A stretch of DNA of 64,000 nucleotides, taken from positions 372,001 through 436,000 of the forward strand of contig NZ_VLXZ01000001.1 of the NCBI RefSeq assembly GCF_007293315.1. Reading direction: 5' to 3'. Positions 45,192 to 54,122 of this stretch are shown piece by piece; positions within the stretch are counted from its first letter, which is position 1, and each line of letters starts with the position of its first letter. This DNA is from Alkalicoccobacillus porphyridii (lineage in GTDB: Bacteria > Bacillota > Bacilli > Bacillales > Bacillaceae_D). The notes beneath the pieces were generated by a model. It saw nothing but the letters and a program-made list of their open reading frames with translations. It did not search any database and was not told where the DNA came from. The position numbers and the translations under genes are program-made.

Positions 45192-45455
45192 TTATTTTTT
45201 CCAATAATCATAAAAATGTTCAGCGGTCTTTTGGGCATTGACTTTGTACTCGCCTGCTTCCACCTGTCTTTTGATCTCTTCCACTCTAGCTGCTCTCGCT
45301 TTCTCAACATCCTTTATTCCTTGCATATCAAATGCTTCTGTCGAGATTTCAAGCTTGTCTTTACTTTGCTTCGATGACCTCGACTCCTCTTGATGAGTAG
45401 AGTTTGTGGTTCGGTACGTAGACGGCTGTACCGATGTATATGGATTAATTTTCAT
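45192..45455 (-). CDS. flgM: Anti-sigma-D factor FlgM
   Basis: 87 aa. The N-terminus MKINPYTSVQPSTYR (INPY is the FlgM start signature) is followed by a disordered Ser-rich region. The sigma-binding C-terminal half is DKLEISTEAFDMQGIKDVEKARAARVEEIKRQVEAGEYKVNAQKTAEHF (core RVEEIKRQVEAGEYKVN). It holds sigma-D inactive until the hook is finished and FlgM is secreted. GGAGAGG upstream of the ATG. Confidence 0.95.
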   Translation of the reverse strand: MKINPYTSVQPSTYRTTNSTHQEESRSSKQSKDKLEISTEAFDMQGIKDVEKARAARVEEIKRQVEAGEYKVNAQKTAEHFYDYWKK

Positions 45456-45505
45456 TTTTTAAATTCCTCTCCTTTATATCAGGCAGGTTCAATTCAATGA
45501 CTAGT

Positions 45506-45916
45506 TTATAGGAACTGGTTTAACCGACTTTGCTTCGTTCGATTGGGATTTGTTGACGATTTCGTTGACTCCTGTTCAGTTAGGGAGGCAATCTCTGCAT
45601 TAAGCTCCCTCTGACACTGCGCGCAAAGTCGCTTTGATTGTATCATGTTTCCACATGATTCACAGGGATAGCCTAAGTTTGGGAAGGCTGCGACTAATAA
45701 GCGTCCTTCTCGAATAAATTGGCGGATCGTCCGTTCTTCTACTCCTGTATGCGCACACACATCAAGCATTGTGGCCATCCTATGATCTTTTTGCCTCATA
45801 TATCCTGATACCAGCTTAAAGTCCTCTTCTTGCTTTTTGTAACAGGATGAACAAATTGATCGGAAGGATTGGACATATAAAGACCCACACTTAGAACAAT
45901 TCGCTAATTCACTCAT
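45506..45916 (-). CDS. yvyF: Zinc-ribbon flagellar-operon protein YvyF
   Basis: 136 aa. Four Cys pairs form two zinc ribbons: CSKCG with CSSCY at ~7-24 and CESCG with CAQCQ at ~88-101. A MerR-like helix-turn-helix segment lies between (DVCAHTGVEERTIRQFIREGRL; core GVEERTIRQFIREG). The family occurs between comFC and flgM in Bacilli; B. subtilis YvyF modulates flagellar gene expression and sigma-D activity by reports I recall. 22 nt after comFC. Confidence 0.9.
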   Translation of the reverse strand: MSELANCSKCGSLYVQSFRSICSSCYKKQEEDFKLVSGYMRQKDHRMATMLDVCAHTGVEERTIRQFIREGRLLVAAFPNLGYPCESCGNMIQSKRLCAQCQRELNAEIASLTEQESTKSSTNPNRTKQSRLNQFL

Positions 45917-45938
45917 ACATTTCTCTCCCTTATTCCAG

Positions 45939-46643
45939 CTACCTGGCTACCGTTAATGATGCAATGACTTCTGCACCCGCTTCTTTTAAAGTTCTTGCGG
46001 CTTGGCGCACGGTTGTGCCTGTAGTATAAATATCGTCTATCAGCACTACTTTTTTTAGTAGGTCTTTTTCAGGGATTTTCTCTACATAAAAAGGACTATC
46101 TTTTACACGGGCAATCCGGTCACTTCTCGTTCGTTTACTCTGCTTCTCACTAGCTAATCGATGAAGGATCATTCGGTTACATGTCCAAGACTGAGTCATT
46201 AATTCCACTTGATTAAATTCCCTTTCTTTAAGGCTATCGAAACTCAAAGGAATAGCTACAACAGTGTAGGAGCGATAGTACCGCTTATATAGTTGGTATA
46301 GCTTAGTTGAAAAGTAAGTAGCCGCTGCTGCATCTCCTCTAAACTTAAATTGTACAAACCAGTCCTTTAAAAATTCATTGTATTCAAGCAATGAACGATT
46401 CTCCTGAAGTAATCCTTTTGACTCGGTTCTTTTATCCCACCTTATACAATCAAAACAGATCTGGTCTTTTTGAAGACGATGGCTAATTTTGTTAAGTGAG
46501 CGTGAACACAAAAGACAGTTTGGTTCACCTATAAATTCAAGATTTCCTTCACAGGCATAACAAAGTGCAGGTGGCTGTTTGTGAAAGAGAGCGGACCAAC
46601 TTGGTTGTTGATAAAATGTGTGCATACACTTTAAACACTTCAT
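45939..46643 (-). CDS. comFC: Competence protein ComFC, phosphoribosyltransferase-like
   Basis: 234 aa. The N-terminal zinc finger is CLKCMHTF...CYACEG...CLLCSRSL...CFDC. The C-terminal PRTase domain has the PRPP loop VVLIDDIYTTGTTVRQAARTL (core LIDDIYTTGTT; ~200-212). Needed for DNA uptake during transformation, acting with ComFA. It overlaps comFA by ATGA. comFB, which separates them in B. subtilis, is missing. Confidence 0.94.
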   Translation of the reverse strand: MKCLKCMHTFYQQPSWSALFHKQPPALCYACEGNLEFIGEPNCLLCSRSLNKISHRLQKDQICFDCIRWDKRTESKGLLQENRSLLEYNEFLKDWFVQFKFRGDAAAATYFSTKLYQLYKRYYRSYTVVAIPLSFDSLKEREFNQVELMTQSWTCNRMILHRLASEKQSKRTRSDRIARVKDSPFYVEKIPEKDLLKKVVLIDDIYTTGTTVRQAARTLKEAGAEVIASLTVAR

Positions 46644-47980
46644 TCTCCACTCTCCAATTCGTTCATTTTTTTGATGTGATTTTTGGCTGCTATCATGGCA
46701 TCTGTTCTTCCATAATGAAAAAACACAGCGTCTCCTTGAGGAAATTGTTTGTCTCTGCCTACCCTACCAGAGATCTGTACAAGGGCTGCTTCTGTAAAAA
46801 TATCAGCTTCCGCGCCAAGTACACCTATTTCGACTTTGGAGATGGTAATACCTCTTTCAAGGATGGTAGTGGTTACAAGTAAGGGGATGGATGAATCTCT
46901 AAAGGATTGGATATGAGTATGTCGGTCCGGAGCATCTGAATGAACGGCTGCATGCGGAATGCTAAGAGAGGTTAATATGGCTGACACCTCGTGCAGTACT
47001 TTAATGGAGGGTACAAATAATAAAGCTGGAATCCGCTTATTTACGTGAATAACAACCCATTGTTTAATAACCTGAGGCAATCTTTGCTTACGTAAAGACT
47101 TTCTCCAATTTCCACACCATTGCAAACGGGGGACTGGTAAATCATATCCATGGTAGCGTCGGGGAATTCGAACGACCTCTAATCCTTTTGAACGTAGTAA
47201 GGTTTTGGATGGGGTAGCACTTAAGTACACTCTGGAGGCATGTGGGGCTGCTGCTTGATGCACCCCGTATTGAAGGCTTGGATCAAAAGAAAATGGGAAC
47301 GCATCAATTTCATCAACAATTACAACATCAAATGTACGATAAAAACGTAAAACCTGATGAGTGGTTGCAAGAATTAGTGAAGCAGTCGTGTCCTGCTTTG
47401 TATGCCCACCATATAGCGCAGCCTGTTCTACATCTGGGAATGCTTGCTTAAAACGAGGGGCGAGCTCCTTCACAACATCCGTTCTTGGAGTAGCGAGCAA
47501 TACTCGCTTAGCATCCAATAACGCTGACTCAATTCCTCGAAAAAGTACTTCCGTTTTGCCAGCACCACACACAGCCCAAACCAAGATAGAACTCCTCTCC
47601 TTAATAGCTGAAATAACTTGATCTGATGCTTTTTTTTGACCAGGAGAAAGTGTACCTTCCCATTTCAGGGGAGTAGATGGGATTTTCTGCATAGGAGAAG
47701 GCGGTTCTAACCATGTTAATAGATCAGTTGTAGTAGAGATTTTTCCTAACGAGAGGCAATGGCGGCAGTAATGAATAGGGGCATCTGAAAAGGGTGATGG
47801 GTGATTTGCAAATAATGAAGGGTTTTGATTATTACAGCGTTTGCAGGTGAGGTAAGGGACTTTCCCGGAAAGACCTGGTTCAACTTGAATATAGCCTTGT
47901 TTTTCGTGTTCAAGTATAATTTCTTGGTCAAAAGGAATCTCTTTCCGTGTAAGCCTACGGCCGCTTAAAAAACGGCGCAA
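46640..47980 (-). CDS. comFA: Competence ATP-dependent helicase/translocase ComFA, start uncertain
   Basis: 446 aa from a TTG at 47980. The order is: zinc ribbon (CKRCNNQ and CRHCLSLG), Walker A WAVCGAGKTEVL (~133-144), ATPRTDVVKELAP, DEAD-like VIVDEIDAFPF (~218-228), SATPSKT, and the helicase C half with TTTILERGITI and QISGRVGRD. It drives incoming ssDNA across the membrane. The TTG has GGGAG only 3 nt away, and the frame is open ~25 codons further (including RCPCPK). A much better SD-ATG at 48026 is in another frame and stops after four codons, so the annotated start may hide a frameshift. Confidence 0.9.
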   Translation of the reverse strand: MRRFLSGRRLTRKEIPFDQEIILEHEKQGYIQVEPGLSGKVPYLTCKRCNNQNPSLFANHPSPFSDAPIHYCRHCLSLGKISTTTDLLTWLEPPSPMQKIPSTPLKWEGTLSPGQKKASDQVISAIKERSSILVWAVCGAGKTEVLFRGIESALLDAKRVLLATPRTDVVKELAPRFKQAFPDVEQAALYGGHTKQDTTASLILATTHQVLRFYRTFDVVIVDEIDAFPFSFDPSLQYGVHQAAAPHASRVYLSATPSKTLLRSKGLEVVRIPRRYHGYDLPVPRLQWCGNWRKSLRKQRLPQVIKQWVVIHVNKRIPALLFVPSIKVLHEVSAILTSLSIPHAAVHSDAPDRHTHIQSFRDSSIPLLVTTTILERGITISKVEIGVLGAEADIFTEAALVQISGRVGRDKQFPQGDAVFFHYGRTDAMIAAKNHIKKMNELESGE

Positions 47981-48011
47981 AGGCTCCCACGGAACAGACG
48001 AGAATCGAGCT

Positions 48012-48026
48012 TTAGGGCATGGGCAT
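48012..48026 (-). other. Four-codon mini-ORF with strong SD just before comFA
   Basis: ATGCCCATGCCCTAA on the minus strand, with GGATGGAG immediately upstream. Its distance from the conserved comFA region equals the missing N-terminus of comFA. Confidence 0.45.
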
Positions 48027-48042
48027 CTCCATCCTTTACTTA

Positions 48043-48885
48043 TTAATGCCAGCTTACTCCAATACTTCCTTCACCTAAATGGGTACCGATGACTGGCCCA
48101 AAGAAGCTAATAGATATAGTCACATCTGCATACTGTTCTCTTAAAACAGAGGCGATTTCTTCAGCTTTTCCAACTCGATTAGCATGAATAATCGTAATTT
48201 CTGATAGCTGCTTGCTATCTCTATCCTGCTCTAACAAATCAAAAATACGAGAAAGAGCTTTCTTTTCAGTTCGTACTTTTTCAAATGGAACGATTTTGCC
48301 ATCAATAAAATGAAGGATCGGCTTGATCTTCAGCATATTCCCAACAATTCGCTGGGCTCCACTTAAACGCCCTCCACGATGTAGGTGATTCAAATCATCC
48401 ACCATAAAGTAAGCTCGCACGTGGTGTTTAAGCTCCGTTAAGTGCTGAACAATTTCTTCTGCACCTTGTCCCTCTTCGGCAAGCTTTGCAGCAGTTAACA
48501 CAAAGTACCCTTGAGGAGCACAACTAATCTCTGAATCAAAGCCTATCACATGTATGCCATCCACCATCTCAGCCGCACTTAAAGCTGATTGATAGGTGCC
48601 ACTAATTTGAGAAGAAAGATGAATGGTAACAATTTCTTGATACCCCTTGTCTCTAAGAGATTCAAACAGCTGCACAAAATCTCCAATCGCTGGTTGGGAA
48701 GTTGTTGGCAATGTTTCGTTCTCAGCCATCTCCTGATAAAAAGCATCTGTTTTTAGATCTACTAGCTCTTGGTAAGATTCATTCCCTAGTACAACATTTA
48801 AGGGAATAACATGAATTTCTTTTTCCTGAGTAAGCTCCATTGATAAGTAAGCCGTGCTGTCTGTCACAATCGCTGTTTTTTTCAT
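48043..48885 (-). CDS. degV: DegV-family fatty acid-binding protein
   Basis: 280 aa. MKKTAIVTDSTAYLS starts the DegV domain; TTSQPAIGDF, IHLSSQISGTYQSA and MVDDLNHLHRGGRLSGAQ are the fatty-acid pocket and hallmark segments. DegV proteins bind fatty acids for the FakA kinase. ATG 48885 has GTGAGGA 5-6 nt upstream. The frame is also open for 106 codons further upstream into the 62-bp repeats, but that extension has no SD and no family match. Followed by comFA after 62 nt, as in B. subtilis (yviA). Confidence 0.93.
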   Translation of the reverse strand: MKKTAIVTDSTAYLSMELTQEKEIHVIPLNVVLGNESYQELVDLKTDAFYQEMAENETLPTTSQPAIGDFVQLFESLRDKGYQEIVTIHLSSQISGTYQSALSAAEMVDGIHVIGFDSEISCAPQGYFVLTAAKLAEEGQGAEEIVQHLTELKHHVRAYFMVDDLNHLHRGGRLSGAQRIVGNMLKIKPILHFIDGKIVPFEKVRTEKKALSRIFDLLEQDRDSKQLSEITIIHANRVGKAEEIASVLREQYADVTISISFFGPVIGTHLGEGSIGVSWH

Positions 48886-48974
48886 ATGGTTCCTCACTTT
48901 TCCAAATCCTAATCTCTTCCTAATGTACCCTGATTCTAAGTTAGTTTCAAGAGTTGTCTTTCTTTCATTGGAAC

Positions 48975-49557
48975 GTTTCTTGCTCTTGGTGGGGTGCTCG
49001 TTCCTCTTGCTATGCCGAGCTTCTTTCTTGGTACTGTGGGTTGGCTCTTGGTATGGTGCTCGTTCTTCTTGGTATGCGGAGCTTCTTTCTTGGTAAGGTA
49101 GGTTGGCTCTTGGTATGGTGCTGGCTCTTCTTGCTATGCGGAGCTTCTTTCTTGGTATCGTGCTCCGACTCTTGGTATGGAGCTCGTTCCTCTTGCTTTG
49201 CACGGCTTCTTTCTTGGTACCGTGCTCAGGCTCTTGGTGGGGTGCTCGTTCCTCTTGCTTTGCACGGCTTCTTTCTTGGTACCGTGCTCAGGCTCTTGGT
49301 ATGGTGCTCGTTCTTCTTGGTATGCGGAGCTTCTTTCTTGGTACTGTGCTCAGGCTCTTGCTATGGTGCTCGTTCCTCTTGCTTTGCACGGCTTCTTTCT
49401 TGGTACCGTGCTCCGGTTCTTGCTATGGTACTCGTTCCTCTTGCTTTGCACGGCTTCTTTCTTGGTACCGTGCTCCGGCTCTTTATATGGTGCTCCGGCT
49501 CTTGGTCGGGTGCTGGCTCTTCTTGATATGCACCGATTCTTTCTTGGTTTTGCACTA
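48975..49557. repeat. 62-bp tandem repeat array, about 9 units (array 2)
   Basis: Same unit as array 1 (TTGGTA-keyed subrepeats of ~21 bp), with markers near 49012, 49072, 49136, 49196, 49258, 49321, 49382, 49444 and 49529. Several units carry the variant TTTGCACGGC in place of TATGCGGGGC. A ~20-bp partial duplication (GTGCTCCGGCTC twice) lies near 49480-49500, making the last interval longer. It fills the gap between the degU terminator and the degV start, so any degV promoter is inside or just after it. Confidence 0.95.
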
Positions 49558-49570
49558 TGACCTATTTCTA

Positions 49571-49612
49571 CAAAAAAATCCGAACATCAGCGTATACGCC
49601 ATGTTCGGATTC
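49571..49612 (-). terminator. Terminator of degS-degU
   Basis: ATCCGAACAT / ATGTTCGGAT with a 13-nt loop; minus strand ends in a run of seven T. Confidence 0.88.
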
Positions 49613-49642
49613 TGCTCTCCTAAAGAGCTTTTTTAAATTAAC

Positions 49643-50350
49643 TTATCTTACAACCACATAACCTTTTTTAATTGCTTCGACTACTGCTTGTGTCCGGTCA
49701 TTTACGTTCATTTTCTGTAAGATATTACTGACGTGGTTTTTGACTGTTTTTTCACTGATGTACAAGGTTTCACCTATTGCACGGTTACTTTGGCCGTCTG
49801 TCATAAGTTGTAATACCTCGCACTCACGTCGCGTAAGAATGTGCAACGGTTTACGATATTCTACTTCTCTGAAGCCAATGGATTCTTCATGTTCCTCATC
49901 CTCTTTAGCCAGGCGACGATATTCTTTAATTAAGTTATGTGTAACCTTTGGATGAATATACGCCCCGCCTGAAGCTACTACTTTTACAGCTTCAATTAAT
50001 GCTTCTGCATCCATTTCCTTTAATAGATACCCTGATGCACCTGTCTTGAGGACATGTGTAACATATGTCTCATCATCATGTATAGAAAGTATGAGAACCT
50101 TAACGTGCGGGAATGCCTTGATTAAGTCTCTTGTAGCTTCTACACCATTTAATTTTGGCATATTAATATCCATTAAAATAACATCAGGACTATGCTGTCT
50201 AACTAAAGAGACTGCATCTTCCCCATCTTCTCCGTCGGCCACTACTTCAAAGTTGTTCTCCAACGCAAGTATTCGTTTTACCCCTTCTCTAAATAGCTGA
50301 TGGTCGTCAATGATGACAATCCTTATGTTTTTTTGTTCTGTTTCGTTCAT
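49643..50350 (-). CDS. degU: Response regulator DegU
   Basis: 235 aa from ATG 50350, which has GAGAGGTG upstream; a GTG three codons earlier overlaps that SD. The receiver domain has [23 protein letters not shown] (phospho-Asp) and [13 protein letters not shown]. The LuxR/NarL HTH at the end reads [40 protein letters not shown] (core [13 protein letters not shown]). It controls exoenzymes, motility, competence and biofilm genes. Transcribed with degS; a terminator follows. Confidence 0.97.
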   Translation of the reverse strand: MNETEQKNIRIVIIDDHQLFREGVKRILALENNFEVVADGEDGEDAVSLVRQHSPDVILMDINMPKLNGVEATRDLIKAFPHVKVLILSIHDDETYVTHVLKTGASGYLLKEMDAEALIEAVKVVASGGAYIHPKVTHNLIKEYRRLAKEDEEHEESIGFREVEYRKPLHILTRRECEVLQLMTDGQSNRAIGETLYISEKTVKNHVSNILQKMNVNDRTQAVVEAIKKGYVVVR

Positions 50351-50420
50351 TGGTATCACCTCTCTGGAACCCAGTAATAGTTGTTGTTACATTTAATTTG
50401 TGCAGATTCTTGTTGTTATA

Positions 50421-51557
50421 CTAATTAATTGGAATATGGATAAAAACGGTTGTGCCAGAATTCAATTTTGAGTGAATTTTAAGTTCACCTTTTAGCATAT
50501 TCACTCGTTCTTTCATACCAAGTAAACCAAATGAACCCTCAACCTGTTGAGATGTATCAAAGCCTTTTCCATCATCTCTTACAATCATTATGACCATGTT
50601 AGGTTTTATTTCAATCTTAACTTGTATCTCAGTTGGTTCTGCATGCTTTAAAGCATTTTGAACCGCTTCTTGGATTAATCGGAACATGGCAACTTCAAAT
50701 TGCTGAGACAGGCGATGTTCTTTTCCGAAATGCCTAAACCTAACCGGGATGTTATGTCGTTCTTCAAACGTAGTCAAGTACTTTGATAGGGTAGGGACAA
50801 GTCCAAGGTCATCCAGCGCCATTGGTCGCAGATCATAAATGATTCTTCGGACTTCAGCAAGCGAAGCTCTGACCATTTTTCTTAAATCCCTTATTTCGAC
50901 TAATGCTGCATCCATCCCATCTTCCAAAAAAACCCGCTCAACTAATTCTGAGCGAAGAAGAACGTTGGCCATCGTTTGTGCCGGCCCATCATGAATTTCT
51001 CTCGAAAGTCTTCTGCGTTCTTCTTCTTGTGCTTCAATAATTTGCAAACCAAATGCCTGCTTTTCTCTCGCGTCCTTTAAAGCTTCACCCACTTGCTTTA
51101 AATCACTTGTGAGAAAGTTATAAACAACGGTCATCTGTACAGCCAATTGTTCTGCATGCTCTATGGTTTCATTTAGACCTATTAGTCTCCTTTCAATATC
51201 ATCTCGCTTTTCTCTAAGCTGCATCTCTTCTTGCTGCAGAACAGCTAGCTGAACCTGATATTCATTAGCTTGTTCATAAACAGCTCGGACTTCTTCACTA
51301 CTATATCGGTTAAAAGCACGACTAACTTCAGCTAATCGATTTCTAGCAAATTTTGAGTGCATTTCTGTTTTATCATGTCGTTCAATAATATCAGCTACCT
51401 TAATACGAACATCCTTTAGCTGACTTTGCAGCGTTTCATACTCCTGCCTCGAAGTTTCTCCAATATCAAAAATCTTTTCTCGGCTTGAACCAACCGAGTC
51501 TAAAGTATGATTAATAATGTCATCTAGCATCGTTTTATTTGCAATCAGAAGTCTCAC
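50421..51557 (-). CDS. degS: Sensor histidine kinase DegS
   Basis: 378 aa from a GTG; ATG at codon 10 is possible. Cytoplasmic kinase with no membrane helix. The N-terminal DegS domain is a long coiled coil (~30-175, with FARNRLAEVSRAFNRYSSEEVR; core NRLAEVSRAFNRY). HisKA_3 follows with SREIHDGPAQTMANVLLR (phospho-His, ~187) and the HATPase domain with LIQEAVQNALKHAEP, DDGKGFD and GLLGMKERV. It phosphorylates and dephosphorylates DegU. Confidence 0.96.
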   Translation of the reverse strand: MRLLIANKTMLDDIINHTLDSVGSSREKIFDIGETSRQEYETLQSQLKDVRIKVADIIERHDKTEMHSKFARNRLAEVSRAFNRYSSEEVRAVYEQANEYQVQLAVLQQEEMQLREKRDDIERRLIGLNETIEHAEQLAVQMTVVYNFLTSDLKQVGEALKDAREKQAFGLQIIEAQEEERRRLSREIHDGPAQTMANVLLRSELVERVFLEDGMDAALVEIRDLRKMVRASLAEVRRIIYDLRPMALDDLGLVPTLSKYLTTFEERHNIPVRFRHFGKEHRLSQQFEVAMFRLIQEAVQNALKHAEPTEIQVKIEIKPNMVIMIVRDDGKGFDTSQQVEGSFGLLGMKERVNMLKGELKIHSKLNSGTTVFIHIPIN

Positions 51558-51801
51558 ACACCTTTAGCGCTTTAAAGAAATCAGTAGGTCGTTATGCCCG
51601 TCCACGTTTCTTGCGCCACTCAACTTTATTAGATATTCTAATCATACAACACTTTAGTAACAAAATGCTTTTGAATTTCCTTCCATAAATCGAATTTATT
51701 AGTCTTTATCTAGTCGTTTTAACAGTGTAATCGTAACAGACCTTTATTACATAGTGATTTCGCCTATTTGTAAAACTGTGAAAAAAAAGAGGAGAGTTTA
51801 T

Positions 51802-52452
51802 ATGCAATTTACGTATCTAACTATAAAGGAAGAGGGATCCCACGAGATAACTATTCAAAAGTCCCGCTTTATCTCACACTTTAAGCGCACTTCCTCTGAA
51901 TCAGAAGCTCAGTCCTTTATCTCAGATATAAAGAAACAATATGCTCATGCCAATCATAACTGCTCTGCCTATGTAATCGGTGAAAACAATGAAGCGCAAA
52001 AAGCGAATGATGACGGCGAGCCGTCCGGAACAGCCGGAGTACCCATGCTTGAGGTACTGAAAAAAAAGAATCTACGAAACACAACCGTTGTGGTAACACG
52101 CATTTTTGGTGGTATAAAACTTGGTGCGGGAGGTCTAATTCGCGCGTATGGCCGTAGCGTGAGCGAAGGGATTAATGAAATAGGTCTTACACAACGACTT
52201 CTTGTCCAACAAATAAATGTATGCTTTGACTACGGGTGGTTAGGGAAGTTAGAAAATGAATTTAGACAATCCACTTATGTGTTACAATCCATTGATTATG
52301 CAGAGGATGTCTGTGCACGTCTGCTTGTAAAACCTGATGAACTCCTTGAGTTTAAGGAATGGGTGACCAACCTGACAAACGGTCAGTCGACAATTAAGGA
52401 AGAAGGCGCGACGTACCTAGAACTGGATGTTCCTTCTACCCCTTCTCACTAA
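51802..52452 (+). CDS. yvyE: YigZ/IMPACT-family protein (YvyE)
   Basis: 216 aa from ATG 51802 with GAGGAG 7 nt upstream; the frame is open 16 codons further without support. The UPF0029 domain shows KSRFISHFKR, HNCSAYVIG, NDDGEPSGTAGVPMLEVL (core DDGEPSGTAG) and VVVTRIFGGIKLGAGGLIRAY (core FGGIKLGAGGLIRAY). The family binds the translation apparatus in eukaryotic relatives; bacterial role unsettled. Divergent from degS, as in B. subtilis. Its 3' end overlaps pcp by 17 nt. Confidence 0.92.
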   Translation: MQFTYLTIKEEGSHEITIQKSRFISHFKRTSSESEAQSFISDIKKQYAHANHNCSAYVIGENNEAQKANDDGEPSGTAGVPMLEVLKKKNLRNTTVVVTRIFGGIKLGAGGLIRAYGRSVSEGINEIGLTQRLLVQQINVCFDYGWLGKLENEFRQSTYVLQSIDYAEDVCARLLVKPDELLEFKEWVTNLTNGQSTIKEEGATYLELDVPSTPSH

Positions 52453-53047
52453 GGGTTTTAATCATAATTCTGACCGCTTCTTCCAAATCTCTATAAGCTA
52501 GACTAGGTTGCTTGGATTGACCCATACTCATCTCATGGGAGAATGGAATGTGAACAAATCCAGCGGGAAGTGAGCTCCCTCTTTTTTCTAAGTCATGCAA
52601 CATACAGTACATGACTTTGTTGCAAAGATACGTACCCGCAGTATTTGAGATAGTTGCTGGCAGCTGATGCTTATGTAATGCATCAACAAATGCTTGAATA
52701 GGTAATGTAGAGAAATAGCCAGCCGGTCCATCGGTCACTATGGGTTCATCCTCTGGGGTCACTCCTTTATTATCTACAGCCCCACCTTGAATGTTTATAG
52801 CGATCCTCTCAGGCGTAATATTGGTTCTACCAGCAGCTAGCCCAAGCATTAGAACTGCATCAGGTTGGATTTCCTTTTCTGCTTCAGCCAGCGCCTGATA
52901 GGATTCATCAAATGCAACAGGTAGTACCTTACCTTGAATGTAATACCCGCCAATTGTCTCCTGATCTAATTGAGCGACTATTTTTTCTGTGGGATTTGAG
53001 CTATGGTCTAAAAATGGTTTAAACCCCGTTAGAAGAAGCGTTTTCAT
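52436..53047 (-). CDS. pcp: Pyrrolidone-carboxylate peptidase
   Basis: 203 aa C15 cysteine peptidase that removes N-terminal pyroglutamate. LLTGFKPFLDHSSNPTE starts the domain, GRTNITPERIAIN holds the catalytic Glu, NTAGTYLCNKVMY the catalytic Cys, and GFVHIPFSHE the His. GGAGAAACT lies before the ATG. It converges on yvyE with a 17-nt overlap of coding ends and no terminator between. A link to the peptide transporters upstream is plausible (peptide use) but not shown. Confidence 0.96.
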   Translation of the reverse strand: MKTLLLTGFKPFLDHSSNPTEKIVAQLDQETIGGYYIQGKVLPVAFDESYQALAEAEKEIQPDAVLMLGLAAGRTNITPERIAINIQGGAVDNKGVTPEDEPIVTDGPAGYFSTLPIQAFVDALHKHQLPATISNTAGTYLCNKVMYCMLHDLEKRGSSLPAGFVHIPFSHEMSMGQSKQPSLAYRDLEEAVRIMIKTLSEKG

Positions 53048-53150
53048 AGTTTCTCCTTTCAGTATGCATGTTTATGTAAGAAGTTGAGTATTCCTTATTC
53101 TAAGCCTGATTTCAGTTAAAAAGCAAGCGCTCTGTTATGCATAACCATAA

Positions 53151-53188
53151 AATAATAAAACCGCGGAATCTAGTATGATCCCCGCGGC
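53151..53188 (-). terminator. Terminator of the first peptide ABC operon
   Basis: CCGCGG (53161-53166) / CCGCGG (53182-53187), then minus strand TTTTATTATTTT. Confidence 0.75.
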
Positions 53189-53196
53189 TATTACTT

Positions 53197-54111
53197 TTAT
53201 ATCGATTTACTGTCAAACGCGTCACGTAAGCCATCCCCAATAAAATTGATGGCGAGAACTACAAGTAATATCCCCAACCCTGGAGGTAGCCAGGTTTCTG
53301 GATTATTACGAAGGACCCTAATGCTCTGTGCTTCAGAGAGCATGTTCCCCCAGGTTGGTGTGGGTTGTGGAATTCCAGCACCAATAAAACTTAAACCGGA
53401 TTCCACAATGATCATAAACGCCATCATGATGGTCGCATTTACAATAATTGGCCCCACAGCATTAGGAATAAAATGCTTGCGAATAATACGGAAATCAGAA
53501 CAGCCAATACTTCTAGCACTAAGAATAAATTCTTTTTCCCTTATAGAAAGGAACGTTCCTCTCAGTACTCGCGCAATGTTTGGCCAACTAATTAAAGCCA
53601 TAATCATAATAAAGATGGTAATACTCATTCTCTCTAATATGGCTACTACGGTCAAAACCATTAAGAGAAATGGAAATATGAGGATAAGGTCGGTCAATCT
53701 CATAATAAGTCCATCCACCCATTTTCCATAATAACCAGCAATCGCTCCTAATGTTCCACCTACAATAACTGTGGAAAGCATAGCGAAGAATCCAATGGCT
53801 AAAGAGATTCTTGCTCCATACACAAGCCGTGAGAAATTATCTCTGCCCGAACCATCTGTTCCTAAAATATGATCTGCACTCGCACGCATTTCTATATTTA
53901 ACAGATCGGATTTGGTAGGATCATGCGTTGCAATGACATCGGCAAAAATGGCGATGATAGAAATGACTACCATGATAATCACTCCTATAATAGCGAGTTT
54001 ATTCCTCATAAATCGTTTTAACGCTAATTGAAAGGGACTTAGACTTTTGCCTTCTTCTGGTTCTTGGTTCGCTACTGTTATATCAGGCTGTCTTGAAAGT
54101 TCAGGCTCCAT
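53197..54111 (-). CDS. Oligopeptide-type ABC transporter permease (OppC-like)
   Basis: 304 aa. A cytoplasmic start rich in charged residues precedes helix 1 (~38-60), and five more helices follow. The OppC_N segment and ILGTDGSGRDNFSRLVYGARISL (core GTDGSGRDNFSRL) are diagnostic, as is the EAA-type loop SARSIGCSDFRIIRKHFIPN. Forms the pore with the OppB-like protein, whose gene is 11 nt upstream. Last gene of the operon. Confidence 0.93.
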   Translation of the reverse strand: MEPELSRQPDITVANQEPEEGKSLSPFQLALKRFMRNKLAIIGVIIMVVISIIAIFADVIATHDPTKSDLLNIEMRASADHILGTDGSGRDNFSRLVYGARISLAIGFFAMLSTVIVGGTLGAIAGYYGKWVDGLIMRLTDLILIFPFLLMVLTVVAILERMSITIFIMIMALISWPNIARVLRGTFLSIREKEFILSARSIGCSDFRIIRKHFIPNAVGPIIVNATIMMAFMIIVESGLSFIGAGIPQPTPTWGNMLSEAQSIRVLRNNPETWLPPGLGILLVVLAINFIGDGLRDAFDSKSI

Positions 54112-54122
54112 CTCATTTCACC

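Noticed and set aside
45110-45377. Frames on both strands overlapping flgM and flgN
   Set aside because: Shadows of flgM/flgN, whose family signatures and SDs are clear.
48886-49203. N-terminal extension of DegV by 106 residues into the repeat array
   Set aside because: The family start MKKTAIVTDS has its own SD at 48885; the extension is repeat-derived and has no SD.
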